Below, piece by piece: positions 39,823 through 50,795 of a stretch of DNA of 64,000 nt (its first letter is position 1; the number at the start of each line of letters is the position of its first letter). Under the pieces are notes generated by a model, which had not been told where the DNA came from, did no database searches, and was given only the letters and a program-made list of their open reading frames with translations. The position numbers and the translations under genes are program-made. Origin of the DNA: Rotaria socialis (taxonomy: Eukaryota; Rotifera; Eurotatoria; Philodinida; Philodinidae); NCBI GenBank assembly GCA_905331475.1, contig CAJNYU010001435.1, forward strand, positions 202,307 through 266,306. The letters run 5' to 3'.

Positions 39823-41790
39823 GTGGACAATGTTAAAAGTTTCCAAAGTTTGGCAATGATGTTTGAGATACAATAAATCAATCAATAATCAATCAAATAA
39901 TTGCGTTGAAAAACGTTTTTTTTCATATAATCCTGAAGGGGACCAGACGTAAAAATCTGAACCGAAAACAAAAGTTGTAGAAATAATTAGATCCGCTCAG
40001 ATTTTGTGCTTAAAACAAATATGATATTTATATTCAGTGGCATAGGAATTATTCTGTTTGAAACTATCAAGCACCAGCCAAGCAATGACAGAAATTCGAT
40101 TCCAACACTAGTATTGGAGAGAAAACGCTTTATATTACATGGAGTTTTAAGTTGAAAACTTTTTCATTAGAAAAAGCACATTTAATTACCTATCCGATAA
40201 GAAAATCTTACTGGTGCACCTCGAAAAACCACACTTCGTAAGACTAAAAAAAGCAATATTTGTAACTGTATGACTCGATCGGGGGTGGTATTTAAAATTT
40301 ATTGAGAGAAAAACGATTGAATATCTAAGTTGTTCTTTTATATTCTGATAGAAAAAAAACTTTTTGCATCGAACGGACCTATTTTCAAACAGTACAAATC
40401 GAATATTCATAGATCTTTAGGTCAGTAACTGTTCTTTTTAAGGCTCCGATAGAGTGCTTCATATGTTTCTTATTATTCGACGAAATTCAAAGCTGAGACG
40501 ATACTTGTAATCAGAAAGCTTAGCTTTATTGAAATATAACTATCAATATTACAACCAGAACAAAAAAGGTTTTTCGACCCTTGAGGAGGAGTCCAGGTGT
40601 TAAAAATTGAGTTTTTATAAAATACACAACAAAGTTGTGGGAAATAATCCAAATTCAATGATGATTTTCAAGCTAATAAAATTATGTGCAGGTTTCTTTT
40701 TACCAAGGAGAATGGCATTTCGTACAATGTTTTTTTCGTACATGAGAGAAAGCAGAAGCTGTACAAATGCAACGGTGATAAAATGAAAAATAAGCGTCTG
40801 AAAAATAATTAGAGTTCAGTGTTAGTTCTCACACTAATAAAAGAAGGGTCAAACTTTTTGGTATATCACTTTGCAATTTGATTTACGATTACTTTCGAAG
40901 GATGTTTTTCTTTTTCTGTTGACTATTCTATTCTGAAATAATTTTCATTCAGATTCTGTGAAGAATTCAAGAAAAAATTCACCTCTACTATTGAAAACGA
41001 ATGTAGTTTTCCCGACTCATTTCCATACAACTGAAGTAAATCTCACTATAGAAAAGGTGCTGGGGGTGCTGAGGGTTTCAAACCTGCACTGGCTCCTTGC
41101 ATCCAACAGTGTTTCTTAGGAATTCATAGAAATCTGGCACTGAGGATTCAAATTCGAATCCGGAATTCGACGATAGGTCTGTAGAGTTCGACAAAATCCG
41201 ATGAGATCCTACTGAATGCGAGTCGGATCGGTCAACTTAGGATGAGGGGAGTTCAAAAATGAAATTTTTATCTAAGGTCTTCTACGTTCGTACCCACACC
41301 CATACATAGTCATCTTTCTATGATATACCGTTGAAGAAAAAAATGTAAAAATTAATGTATGACTTTATCTCGTGTATATTTGAATTGTCATCGGGAAATA
41401 TTCCGATGAACTTGCTGACATAACTTCCATTGAAATAGCTGAATACTTTTCTCATATCGCATGAATCAATTTTGAATCGTATAGAAAAGATCTTCTATGC
41501 TGTTCCTCAGCAGTGCAATCAACATTTGTCCCTACTTATATTCGCTGGAAAAGTCATGTTGTTTCAAACACTTCAACAACACGTTTTGACACAATATTTC
41601 GTATGATGAAAACTATTATGTGGTAAAAAGTCAATGAGCACACAAGTTTATACAACAAAATATTAATTTTTACCACGAAATTTACTGTTTTTATACAGCA
41701 CGCAATTATATTGATGTTGTTATATCTTGAAATTTCTATGATAGCTTAATGTGCAGTCTGAGACTTCAATTTGCACATATATTTCGTTAC

Positions 41791-42131
41791 TTAGTTATAC
41801 ATGCCTACCCAATTAACGTTCCAAAAGTAAGAACTGGCAGCAGTCATCATGTCTGATGAAGTCCAACCAATTACATTTCTGGCATATATTGTAAAAGAGA
41901 TGCTTGAAGGTGAATAAATAGCATTGTAACTCGCCAAAATCCAATGACTACTCGTTCCAGCCATGCTAGTAAAATACAAAGGCGTCTGAGTGAAATTGCA
42001 GCTGCTTGTACTGATTGCCATAAAAATAGTGTCGCTCGAAAATACTTGCCACTGAGTGTATGACGCAATTTGTGTACAGATACACGGGAAAGTACACGAT
42101 ACTGTGCCACTTGTAGCTGTAGTCGTTGTTC
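41791..42131 (-). CDS. Single C-terminal exon of an unidentified Ser/Thr-rich protein
   Basis: A clean acceptor (TTTTTTTAG) opens at 42,131 and the frame runs 113 codons to TAA at 41,791. The peptide has six cysteines (SCTFPCICTQIAS, SCNFTQTPLYF), many Ser/Thr/aromatic residues and ends with YFWNVNWVGMYN. It looks like an extracellular beta-rich domain, but I do not recognise the family. No upstream exon is visible within the next kilobase, so it is either the last exon of a gene with distant exons or a gene fragment carried within the repeat block. Confidence 0.4.
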
Positions 42132-42915
42132 CTAAAAAAAAGCAATTTATAGACACTCAATATGCATAAGCAGCTATGTTTTAAAAGAAACTATTACTCT
42201 CTACCCTACACTCTGTAAATAACCTTCAGATGAACGTGCTTGGTATGAAGTATATATATAAAATTGATTGTGGATCATACTAAATTTTCAAAACAAACCA
42301 TAGCAAGTTCAGAAACAACTAAGAGTTACTAAATCGGATGTTGGTGTTATTCTAGAATGAATATCTTAGATCTTATTGGTTTCTTGAGTAATTAATATAT
42401 ACGCTCACAAAACGGCTTAAGTTTTTTAATCAGATAATAAATGAAATTGGCTGACCCTCTACGTAAATTATTGGAGTTCTGCTCAAATTTTATACGGACA
42501 CGTATTTAGCACAATCTGCTCTAAGTTCACTATATTTTAGACCCACTAGGATATATTTTGCTCCTAACAGCCTATTTTTTGTTGCAAGGCTAGTTGCCGT
42601 GGGGGTAGCTAGTTGAGTTTAGTGGCTTCAACACAACCACGCCATGGTATATCTTCTTCAAATTCCTGTAACTGCCAATGTAATTAATTCCACATGACTG
42701 TTCCTGATTAATATTCACGTTTTCTCTGTTCTATTGTATTACAAAGTCACAATGTTACACACTTCATCGATGACTATAAAAAATATGAGCTGCTAACTCT
42801 GTCTGGAATATTTTGATTATGTATTTCGATGATTTTACGTAGGTCTACGTTGCAAAAATATTAGAACCTATGCTTTTACTTAAATAGTATTTTAAAGGCT
42901 TAACGATTGGATATN

Positions 42916-43179
42916 TTTTTTTGTAAAATTTAGTTTTAAATTTAAACAAAATAAAAATTAATATAATAATTCTAAGCAATACGTTTGATGGGATATGAGT
43001 GACTAATGAAATTTCAAAATGAGCCAATGAGAAAATTACGAAAATGCATAAATGCACTCTCGTGCGCATGGCGTACGCGTGTCCGACATGCTCGGTGCGC
43101 GCATTTCGCGTGACGATCGTACGCGTACGAGGTGTGTTGTGCCGTGCGCGTACTAGCAGCGTTCGGGTTGACTTGGGAT
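42916..43179. mobile_element. CG-rich inverted-repeat element (copy 2, one end only)
   Basis: About 264 bp nearly identical to the reverse complement of 39,038-39,302, ending in GGGTTGACTTGGGAT. It stops at a single ambiguous base (N at 42,915). Only one terminus is visible, so this copy is truncated or misassembled there. Confidence 0.7.
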
Positions 43180-44365
43180 GGCTTTTGCAGTAAGTTAATT
43201 TTTTCTCTATCCATGACGGGGACCAGAGGTGAAAATCTGACCGAAAACAAAAGTTGTAGAAATAATTAAATCGAATTAGATTTTATGCTTAAAAAAATAT
43301 CATATTTAAATTCAGTCAAGTAGGAATTACTCAGTTTGAAACTATCGAATATCAGTCACAAATGACAGAAATCTGGTTTCAAGAGTAGTATTGGAGCGAA
43401 AACGCTTCACATTACAAGGCTTTTTAATTTGAAAACAGTTTTATTAGAAAGTGGACATTCGATTCTAACGATTCTTGAGTTTATTATCCAAAAGAATGCT
43501 CTCTTCTCTCTCGTCCACTCTTTATATAGCGATCATGGAACGAGAGATGGAGAATAGATATCATAGACAGAGAAAGGAAAAAGCATAATCGTTGAGTATG
43601 AGCAAGAACAGTAGAAAACATAAGATAAACTCATTAGTGATATATACTTGTATAGTGTATGCAATTATATTGAGCATGATGAGTGATAGACGCACGATAC
43701 GGTAATTAACACTAGGTGAATATATAAGAAGAGAGAGTAACATGTTAGGTAGCAACGAATGATATGATAAGTAAGAACAGCAATCAGAAACAATCGTTTC
43801 ACACAACAGTGACAGTATATAATGATGCATACACGTTCAACCAGGGTTGTCACATCAATTACTTATTCCGTTAGAGAATCTTTCTGGTCAACGTCGAAAA
43901 GCTACACTTCATAAAATTGAGAATAGCATTGTTTCTAGCGGCATGACGCAATCGATGAGGTATTTAGCATTTATCGATAAAACAAATTTTGAATATCTAA
44001 GTCGTTCTTATCTACTCTGATAGACAAAAACATTCTGTGTCGAAGGGGCCTATTTTCAAACAGTATAATTCGAATATTGATGGACCTTTGGATCAATATC
44101 TGTTTTTAAGTCTTTCCGAGAGCGCTTCAGATTTTTCTTAGTATACAATGAATTTTAAAATCTAAAATGGTATTTGTGATCAGGGAACTTAACTTTATTG
44201 AAATATGACTACTTGCAATAAAATCTGAACAACGTTTTTTTGATTCTTGAGGGGCACCCCAGATGTTAAAAATTGAGTTTTCACAAAATACACAATAAAC
44301 TCGTGAAAAATAATTAGAATTCAATGATGATTCTCAAGCTAATAAAATTAGGTGTAGATTTTCTG

Positions 44366-46497
44366 TGAAGTCAGGTTTCTAATTTGACACACCTCTGTTT
44401 TTATTGTGGAATTAGTGTATTCACCAAGATCGAAGGAAAACAATGAGTTTAACAGAGAGTTATGTCATCCTGTTGTATACTTCTCATTTATTTTACTGTT
44501 CCTTTTCCACAGCTACTAACATCTTTAGCATATTTCAGCATCTCTAACACGTGTTCAGCACCTTTGGCACTTTATAGTAAAGTTTGGGGCTTGGAGCCAA
44601 CACTTTACCCCTTGGTTGGATGTCATTGGAAGTTCAATGGGTTCCGACTAGTGGTTCCGACGTCAATTCCTCGGCCCGGATTCCTATAAAATTCTGTCGG
44701 ATGGTAGGATACTATCAAGTTCCTATCGGATTCAATGTGGGATTTCTCGACCTGGGAGTCTCATCCATCAATATCTTCTCATATCGAAGTAGTTTAAAAT
44801 AAAATGAATTTAATATCATATTATGCATCCTAGATTTCGTTACTGTACACAACGACCAATAATCTGAGATACAGTAAAAAGAAATGGAGTAATGAAACAC
44901 AAGAAAATCTGACTTTGGGTAGCTCTAATCGTTGCTGTCGTTGGTGAAGTGACTATTCTCTCCTAGAATCTAGCACCTGTAAGAGATATTGCTGCTTCTA
45001 AAAGTTGTCAATCAAGACTATTTATTCTGATCGAGCAAATGAGGTGGTCGTATAAAACCATGCACCAACTCATAACATTGTTCAACTTTGCATCGAAACT
45101 TTTATATATATGCTGATAGGACTGACCGAGTTAAGCATTTTTTTGCCAATGCTGTCCGTCATTAAAACCTTGTCATTTTCACCTTACAGACTACAAACAA
45201 CCGGAGGGCAGGTCTCCTATATCCGAATCTAAATTTGATCGATTAATCTACGTATACATAAGATGTTCTCTATTGTTGGCAAATCCTTACGAAACTATAG
45301 GCAAAATATGATATCTATAGAAGATCGCATGAAGATAACTAAACGCTTGACCTACTATTGTGCAAAACCAACATCTTGAAAGCGAAACAATCAGTTATCA
45401 TCATTTTTCAAGAGGGTTAACTCTTGATATGAACAACAAAATGCAGCAGTTCAGATATAAATATCGATCGAGAGAGAAATCTCATTGACGCACATATTGT
45501 TGCAAGAGAGACAACTACCATGACATGCCAATGATATTTAAGCTTTACTCCGTTTGGTTTTGCTCAAATACAGATCAATATCAATCCACAGAGCCATAAC
45601 ACAATACAATGGATCAGATAGATCTAGTTTCGATGGCTACATTCGTATATGAAACAAAATATCATGCCCATTGTCAATCTTAACCATTCACTAGTTTTAT
45701 TTCGATCTACAAAAAGAGAAGCTGTAGCTGATTCGCTTATTTGTCTCACCAAATGACAAGGCACATAATAGAACTCGAGGGTGTGGGTGTGGGTGTCGGT
45801 ATGGGGTTTATAGCAAGACATGATAAATACAACCACACCCACATCTCGCACTTCACACACCCTCCAGATATCGTTAATGTTGTGTCTGGTCGTCAGCCAC
45901 CAAAACGAAGAAATGAATCATTGAACAGGCGATTATATAATTTAGTTCAAAATCTACATACAGACATGAAGGACCAATTGAAATATAACGGACGCTTGTT
46001 ATCAATTTAGTCTCTTTTCTCTTGTATATTGTTAATCATTATTCTTATTGTTATTAATAAATATTTTCATGTCTTACTTACATGTTTGCTTCTAAATATT
46101 TTTGTAAGCAAGTATCCTAGCGAGCAAGCGTCCGCGAGCAACTAACCTAGACCCTTCTGACTAATATTTCAATTGCTATTTTGAAAATCAAAAGTAGATT
46201 CATATTTTTCATTCCTAGTTATACTTCGAAGCGCTTTTTAGCAAACATTTCTGACACATTACTCAGAACTATCAATGAAGTCGAATATATTGATTCAATG
46301 AACTCCATGGAGTGATAAATGCCTTCAAAGTTTTTGGCTTCAACAATCCTTTTTTTCTAATTGCGGTGGATTATTGTGATATTACAAGACTGGCCAAAAG
46401 TAAATATCCCTTGTTAAAAAAAAATGAGCACTGTTATACAATATGACCTTTGTTGCGATAGTATTGTTCCCATATAATCGTGAGACGGAAAGAGATA
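44366..46497. other. Repeat-rich spacer with a short telomere-like tract
   Basis: No firm gene. At about 45,779-45,800 there are three tandem GTGTGG-type units, and about 30 bp later ACCACACCCACAT and CACACACC on the opposite strand. A frame ending at 46,010 (RQPPKRRNESLNRRLYNLVQ...YNGRLLSI) loosely recalls the basic tail of Mutator-like transposases but is too short to assign. Confidence 0.4.
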
Positions 46498-46570
46498 CCC
46501 TTTCAAGTAAAGTAGTTAATACGTCTGCCCGGTAAGCAGGAGGTGCATGGTTCGATTCCATGCGAAGGGG
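46498..46570 (+). tRNA. tRNA-Thr-like gene or pseudogene (anticodon position reads GGT)
   Basis: Cloverleaf by eye: acceptor CCCTTTC with CGAAGGG (one C-C mismatch and one G-T pair), short D arm GTA/TAC, anticodon stem TCTGC/GCAGG with loop CCGGTAA, and T arm CATGG-TTCGATT-CCATG. The B box GGTTCGATTCC is perfect, and TTTTT at 46,575-46,579 could end Pol III transcription. The anticodon arm resembles eukaryotic tRNA-Thr, where AGT is usual. GGT is unusual, and position 33 is C instead of the near-universal U. I read it as a degenerate tRNA-Thr or a tRNA-derived sequence. Confidence 0.5.
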
Positions 46571-46939
46571 GATTCTTTTTCACCGTTCTGTCGTCATTCG
46601 AAAGATAAGAGATATAACAACCTTAGTTTAAGGTTTTCGAAAATCTTTTAGCACATTATATTACATCATCAGGCAACCCATCAGTACATTTGAACCATGT
46701 CTCACTCACCGTCTTCTTGTGTAAATAACAACTTGAATTTGTTCACTCTGCCATTTCTCTTGGTATCATTCATCCAATAGGTAGGGATGGAACGGTGACG
46801 ATAACCGGTACATTTGAATATGTGACGGATTGTGTTGCTGGCACAAAGCACAGATGTAAATGATATTATTGTAAATGAAAATTAATTCTTATAGTTATGT
46901 AATACGATATAACTGAAATTTTCAGTGTTTAAATTCATC

Positions 46940-47110
46940 GATGACTAGTACACTGTAAAAAAAAAGGGTAGAACAATAAACCCTTTAAGGGTTTATGAAA
47001 GTGCAGCGTAGACTAAACCCTTTTACCGTATGTGAAAAGTTTCTTAATCCCTTTCATAAACCCTTATAAGGGTATTTAATTTTCATATACCCTTTCATAA
47101 ATGCTTCTAA
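46940..47110. repeat. CACTGTAAAAA-type element end with AAACCC/GGGTTT palindromes
   Basis: It begins near CACTGTAAAAAAAAA (46,951). Inverted pairs follow: AAACCCTTTAAGGGTTT (46,978-46,994), AAACCCTTATAAGGGT (47,057-47,072), plus further ACCCTTT and AAGGGTTTATT units. It resembles the terminal part of a foldback or DNA transposon that is then lost in the assembly gap. Confidence 0.5.
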
Positions 47111-47188
47111 GGGTTTATTACAATTTCCATTCAGACAAGCCCCTTAAAAAACGCGTTAACAATCTTTCAGAAAAAGAATCCAAAAACA

Positions 47189-47288
47189 NNNNNNNNNNNN
47201 NNNNNNNNNNNNNNNNNNNNNNNNNNNNNNNNNNNNNNNNNNNNNNNNNNNNNNNNNNNNNNNNNNNNNNNNNNNNNNNNNNNNNNNN
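47189..47288. other. Assembly gap (100 N)
   Basis: Exactly 100 unknown bases; a round-number gap usually means unknown true length. Open frames spanning it are artefacts. Confidence 0.99.
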
Positions 47289-47592
47289 TATTTTCTCTTC
47301 AGTCAAAGATACTCCTGAATCTAAGCTACAAAACCCTTGTTTGCAAAATGCATTAGCGTGAAGCAATTCGCAGCATTTATCAGTAATTACACATCTACTA
47401 GAAACCGAGGACTTTTTTTGTCTGTGCGTTTCAGGCTAGTATTTTACTCATAAAATCTGAACAGTTGAACGGTTAAGGCTCAAACTTTGAACTACTACAG
47501 AACTTATTTACTTAAATATTTGTTGAAAATAACAACTGTTTTTCTCTGACCATTCTCTAGATACACTTGTTCAAAGTTGAAAAAATGTCTGT

Positions 47593-47955
47593 GCGTTACC
47601 TGCGTTTCGGCTGATATTCATCTAATGTTAATGTTTGTTGCTTGCAACGTTCTTCCAAATTTTGTAATCGTGCATTTCGGTTTACATATAAATTTTTCCG
47701 TGGAGGTAATACGCCATTTGCTAAATGACATGATGATATTGCTGAATTATAAGCATAATCATTTTGAATTGCACGAATGAATAGATAAAAATGTGGATGT
47801 ACAACATTATTTAAATCATTATTTAGTCGATGGTGCCATCCTTCGAGATGATTATTGGTTCTTAAACTTTTAAAATCATAATAATTCCATAACACGTGAT
47901 CGAATAAAGCATCATCATCGATCCATGTATTAGTTACATAATCATAAAAATTATG
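47593..47955 (-). pseudogene. Mutator-like (MULE) transposase C-terminal fragment
   Basis: Reading from about 47,955 down: NFYDYVTNTWIDDDALFDHV, then LWNYYDFKSLRTNNHLEGWH, then HRLNNDLNNVVHPHFYLFI, then a basic tail with RKNLYVNRNARLQNL. The RTNNHLEGWHxRLN...HPxxxxFI block is typical of Mutator-like transposases downstream of the catalytic core. The DDE region and any FLYWCH finger are missing. The 5' side stops at the boundary with the TTCGACGAAACGGGAA repeats, so this is a broken copy. Confidence 0.75.
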
Positions 47956-47991
47956 CTTATCGCTTTGATTATGCTCTTTTCATTTCAATTT

Positions 47992-48087
47992 AATTTTTCG
48001 ACGAAACGGGAACAGTCGTTTTTTCATTTTCGACGAAACGGGAATGATGAAAAAAACAGTGTATTAAATTTTTCGACGAAACGGGAA
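47992..48087 (+). repeat. Three copies of a TTTTCGACGAAACGGGAA motif
   Basis: Copies at 47,992-48,012, 48,026-48,044 and 48,067-48,087 share TTTTCGACGAAACGGGAA with irregular spacers. The third copy abuts the first recognisable HSP90B1 codons. Confidence 0.85.
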
Positions 48088-48580
48088 CCTACCCTCTTAC
48101 TGATAAGAGCGTACTTGGTGATAAAGAAGAATTAACAATACGTATAAAGATTGATAAAGATAATCGAATGTTACATATAACAGATACATTGGTATTGGTA
48201 TGACTCAAACTGATCTTGTTCAATTTCTTGGTACAATTGCTAAATCAAATACATCAGAATTTTTAAATAGAGTTCAAGAAGTACAAAAAGATGGTAAAGA
48301 GGGAACATCAATGAGTGATCTTATTGTTGAACAATTTAGTGTGGGATTTTATTCAAGTTTTCTTGTCGCTGATAAAGTTGTTATTGCATCAAAAAATAAT
48401 GCCGATGATCAATATATTTGGGAATTAGATTCAGCATCATTTAATGTATTCAAAGATCCACGAGGTAATACACTTGGTCGTGAAACAACAGTCAGATAAA
48501 AATAAAATTATGTTTTTTTATATTGATTATAATTATTTAAAATTTTTAGTGTTCATTTGAAAGAACAAGCTGACGAATTG

Positions 48581-48800
48581 TTAAGGTGTACTTTCACTTC
48601 TTTATTAGCAGGTTCGATAACATACACTTTAACAATAATAAACAAGAAATATGCATGATGATAATCACAGGGACAGATATGCTCGTATTCAATTATCTCC
48701 AATGGGATAAAGAATACATAATAATGTGTAGAGGACAATAGGAGAAAGAAAGATAGAGGATGCTAATGATCTGTGTGTGCATACACAGATCATAACACGA
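48581..48800. other. Insertion in the HSP90B1 pseudogene
   Basis: About 220 bp interrupt the codons between EQADEL and EYLEGSTLEE. A palindrome GATCTGTGTGTGCATACACAGATC-like hairpin lies at its right end (48,769-48,792). It does not fit GT/AG intron rules in frame, so it is read as an insertion. Confidence 0.55.
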
Positions 48801-50208
48801 ATATTTAGAAGGATCAACTCTCGAAGAAATTATTCGTAAATATTCAAAATTTATTAATTTTAATATCTATTTATGGAAATCAAACACAATCAAAGAAGAA
48901 GTACCGGATGATGATGGTAAGTGAACTAATTTTATTATCCAAAGTATGCATCTTTGTTTTTAAAATTTAGCTGCTGATAACAAAAAAACTGATGAAACTG
49001 AAAAGAAAACAGATGATGATGATGCAGCTGTTGAAGATGATAAAGAAGAAGAAAAGAAGGCAAAAACTAAAACAGCCGATAAAACAGTTTGGGATTGGGA
49101 ATTAATGAACGAAAGTAAACCAATTTGGCAACGAAAGTAAGCAAAAGAAAATACTTAGAGAAGTTTTATTGAAATTCGAGTAATGATCAACAATATTGTC
49201 TGACTCAACCTTTAAAATGTTGCATTTGTTTTTAGTAGCATAGAGACTAATATGTGACGTTTCCTTTCAACCCTGTAGTGGATAGTCAGTGTTGACGGGG
49301 AGCACAAGAAATGTGCATGAGACAGAACTATAGCTGGCATTCGGCTTAGGAAAGATATTGGCTTGATGAACCTAGTGCTAGGTAGTCGCAATGCACGACT
49401 ATTGTTCTCGATTTAAGTATATTCCTTCCATGTACGCTCCAATCATTGTCCGATTCAACCATATAAAAGTTATTGATATCTCCCTACATCCAGGAATCTA
49501 ATAGTACTTACTGTGTACAATATCTTTAATTTCTAAGATTTAATTTTAAAAAAAATATTTTGATCTTATTTTAGACCATCTGAAGTTACGAAAGAAGAAT
49601 ATACTTAATTTTACAAATCATTTGTCAAAGATACTGATAAACCCATGATCTACAGTCATTTTACTGCTGAAGGTGAAGTCGTCACATTTAAATGAATACT
49701 CTACGTTCCAAAAGGAGCTCCATTTGATTTATTTTCAAATTATAATAAAAAAGCTGATGCTATTAAACTTTATGTTCGTCGTGTATTCATTACTGATAAT
49801 TTCGAAGAAATGATACCAAAATATTTACCATTTATTCGAGGTGTTATTGATAGTGATGATTTACCATTGAATGTTTCACGTGAAATCTTACAACAATCAA
49901 AATTACTTAAAGTTATCAAGAAAAAAACTTGTACGAAAAGCATTAGATATGTTAAAGAAAATATCTCCTGAAGATTAAGTTTCATTCTGGAAAGAATATG
50001 GTACAAATATAAAACGAGGTGTTATTGAAGATTCAGCAAATTGTACACGTTTAGCTAAATTACTTCGTTATGCAACATCATTATCAGGTGATAAACAAAT
50101 AAGTCTATCACAATATGTTAAATGTATGAAGCTAAAACAAGAACATATTTATTTTATTGCTGCTATGTCAATTGATGAAGCACAAAAATCACCATTTGTT
50201 GAACGTAT

Positions 50209-50517
50209 CCCAGGTCAATGATTCCGGAGGACGGATACTGTAGGAACCGGCCGGAAAGATGCGGAAAAATCACCGTATCTGGCCGGAAAGCACTGGAAAC
50301 TGGAAGCAGTATTCCAGTTGGAAGTTACCGGATTTTTTTCCTGTGGATTCCGGTCAGTTTCCTGTGTTTTCCGGTCAGTTTTCTGTGTTTTACATCTGGA
50401 AGTTGATCGGAATCTACAGGAAGAAAATCCGGTAACTTCCAACTGGAATACTGCTTCCACTTTCCAGCGCTTTCCTGTGCTTTCCGGCCGTTTCCCGCCG
50501 TACGTCCACGACCTGGG
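50209..50517. mobile_element. 309-bp foldback element with CCCAGGTC ends and TAT target duplication
   Basis: The ends are CCCAGGTC (50,209) and GACCTGGG (50,517), flanked by TAT on both sides (50,206-50,208 and 50,518-50,520). Inside, two arms of about 50 bp are complementary (for example AACTGGAAGCAGTATTCCAG with CTGGAATACTGCTTCCA), separated by a loop with repeated TTCCGGTCAGTTT and CTGTGTTTT. It has no ORF, is more GC-rich than the surroundings and is inserted in the HSP90B1 pseudogene. Confidence 0.85.
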
Positions 50518-50795
50518 TATATTTTAAAGAAAGTGAATCCATGTTACGACGTGCTATGGGTATTTCATTAGATGAGAAAGTTGAAGATGAACCCATGGAT
50601 GAAGAAAATCAAATTAAAGTTGATATAAATGAGAATGAAAATGTTTTTGATGATGATGATGATGATATAGATTCAAAAACAACGGCATATGAACATTGTA
50701 TTTATGCATTCTTTCTTAATTTATGTGATTTTTTTATTTTTAGAAATCAAATAAAGGACGTGGTGGCCTTTAAGAAACGAAATTTAAACGAATAA

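Larger units (their letters stand above)
39930..44365. repeat. Diverged direct duplication (about 39,930-40,690 and 43,214-44,365)
   Basis: Both segments start with GGGGACCAGA and share long tracts in the same order and orientation: GAAAACAAAAGTTGTAGAAA, GTTTGAAACTATC, CCTATTTTCAAACAGTA, GTTAAAAATTGAGTTTT and ATGATGATT with CTCAAGCTAATAAAATTA. The second copy carries an extra ~400 bp at about 43,458-43,858. Each copy lies immediately right of a CG-rich inverted-repeat terminus, so the repeat unit probably includes that element. No open frame is conserved in a way that suggests a protein. Confidence 0.7.
48088..50795 (+). pseudogene. HSP90B1: HSP90B1 (endoplasmin/GRP94) pseudogene, intron-containing, 5' truncated
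   Basis: The parent gene encodes the ER-lumen HSP90 chaperone. The copy begins inside the ATPase domain (LTDKSVLGDKEELTIRIKID) and continues with [74 protein letters not shown] and [20 protein letters not shown]. It then jumps to a C-terminal acidic piece (MLRRAMGISLDEKVEDEP). Introns are kept, so it is not a retrocopy. Lesions: a 2-bp insertion near 48,192; the ATP-lid GQFGVG replaced by EQFSVG; in-frame stops near 49,607, 49,692 and 49,976; a frameshift near 49,930; an extra ~220 bp near 48,581-48,800; and a foldback element at 50,209-50,517 where roughly 270 codons are missing. The N-terminus and an ER-retention tail are absent. Confidence 0.92.

Noticed and set aside
40473-44324. Similar minus-strand ORFs in both copies of the direct repeat (40,473-40,658 and 44,127-44,324).
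   Set aside because: Peptide similarity is lower than nucleotide similarity by eye, so it is explained by the duplication and gives no sign of coding selection.
45741-46010. 89-codon plus-strand ORF with a basic C-terminus.
   Set aside because: Only a vague likeness to Mutator-like transposase tails and a GT-rich repeat at its start; too weak to annotate.
47101-47366. ORFs spanning the N gap on both strands.
   Set aside because: Unknown bases were read as open codons; artefact.
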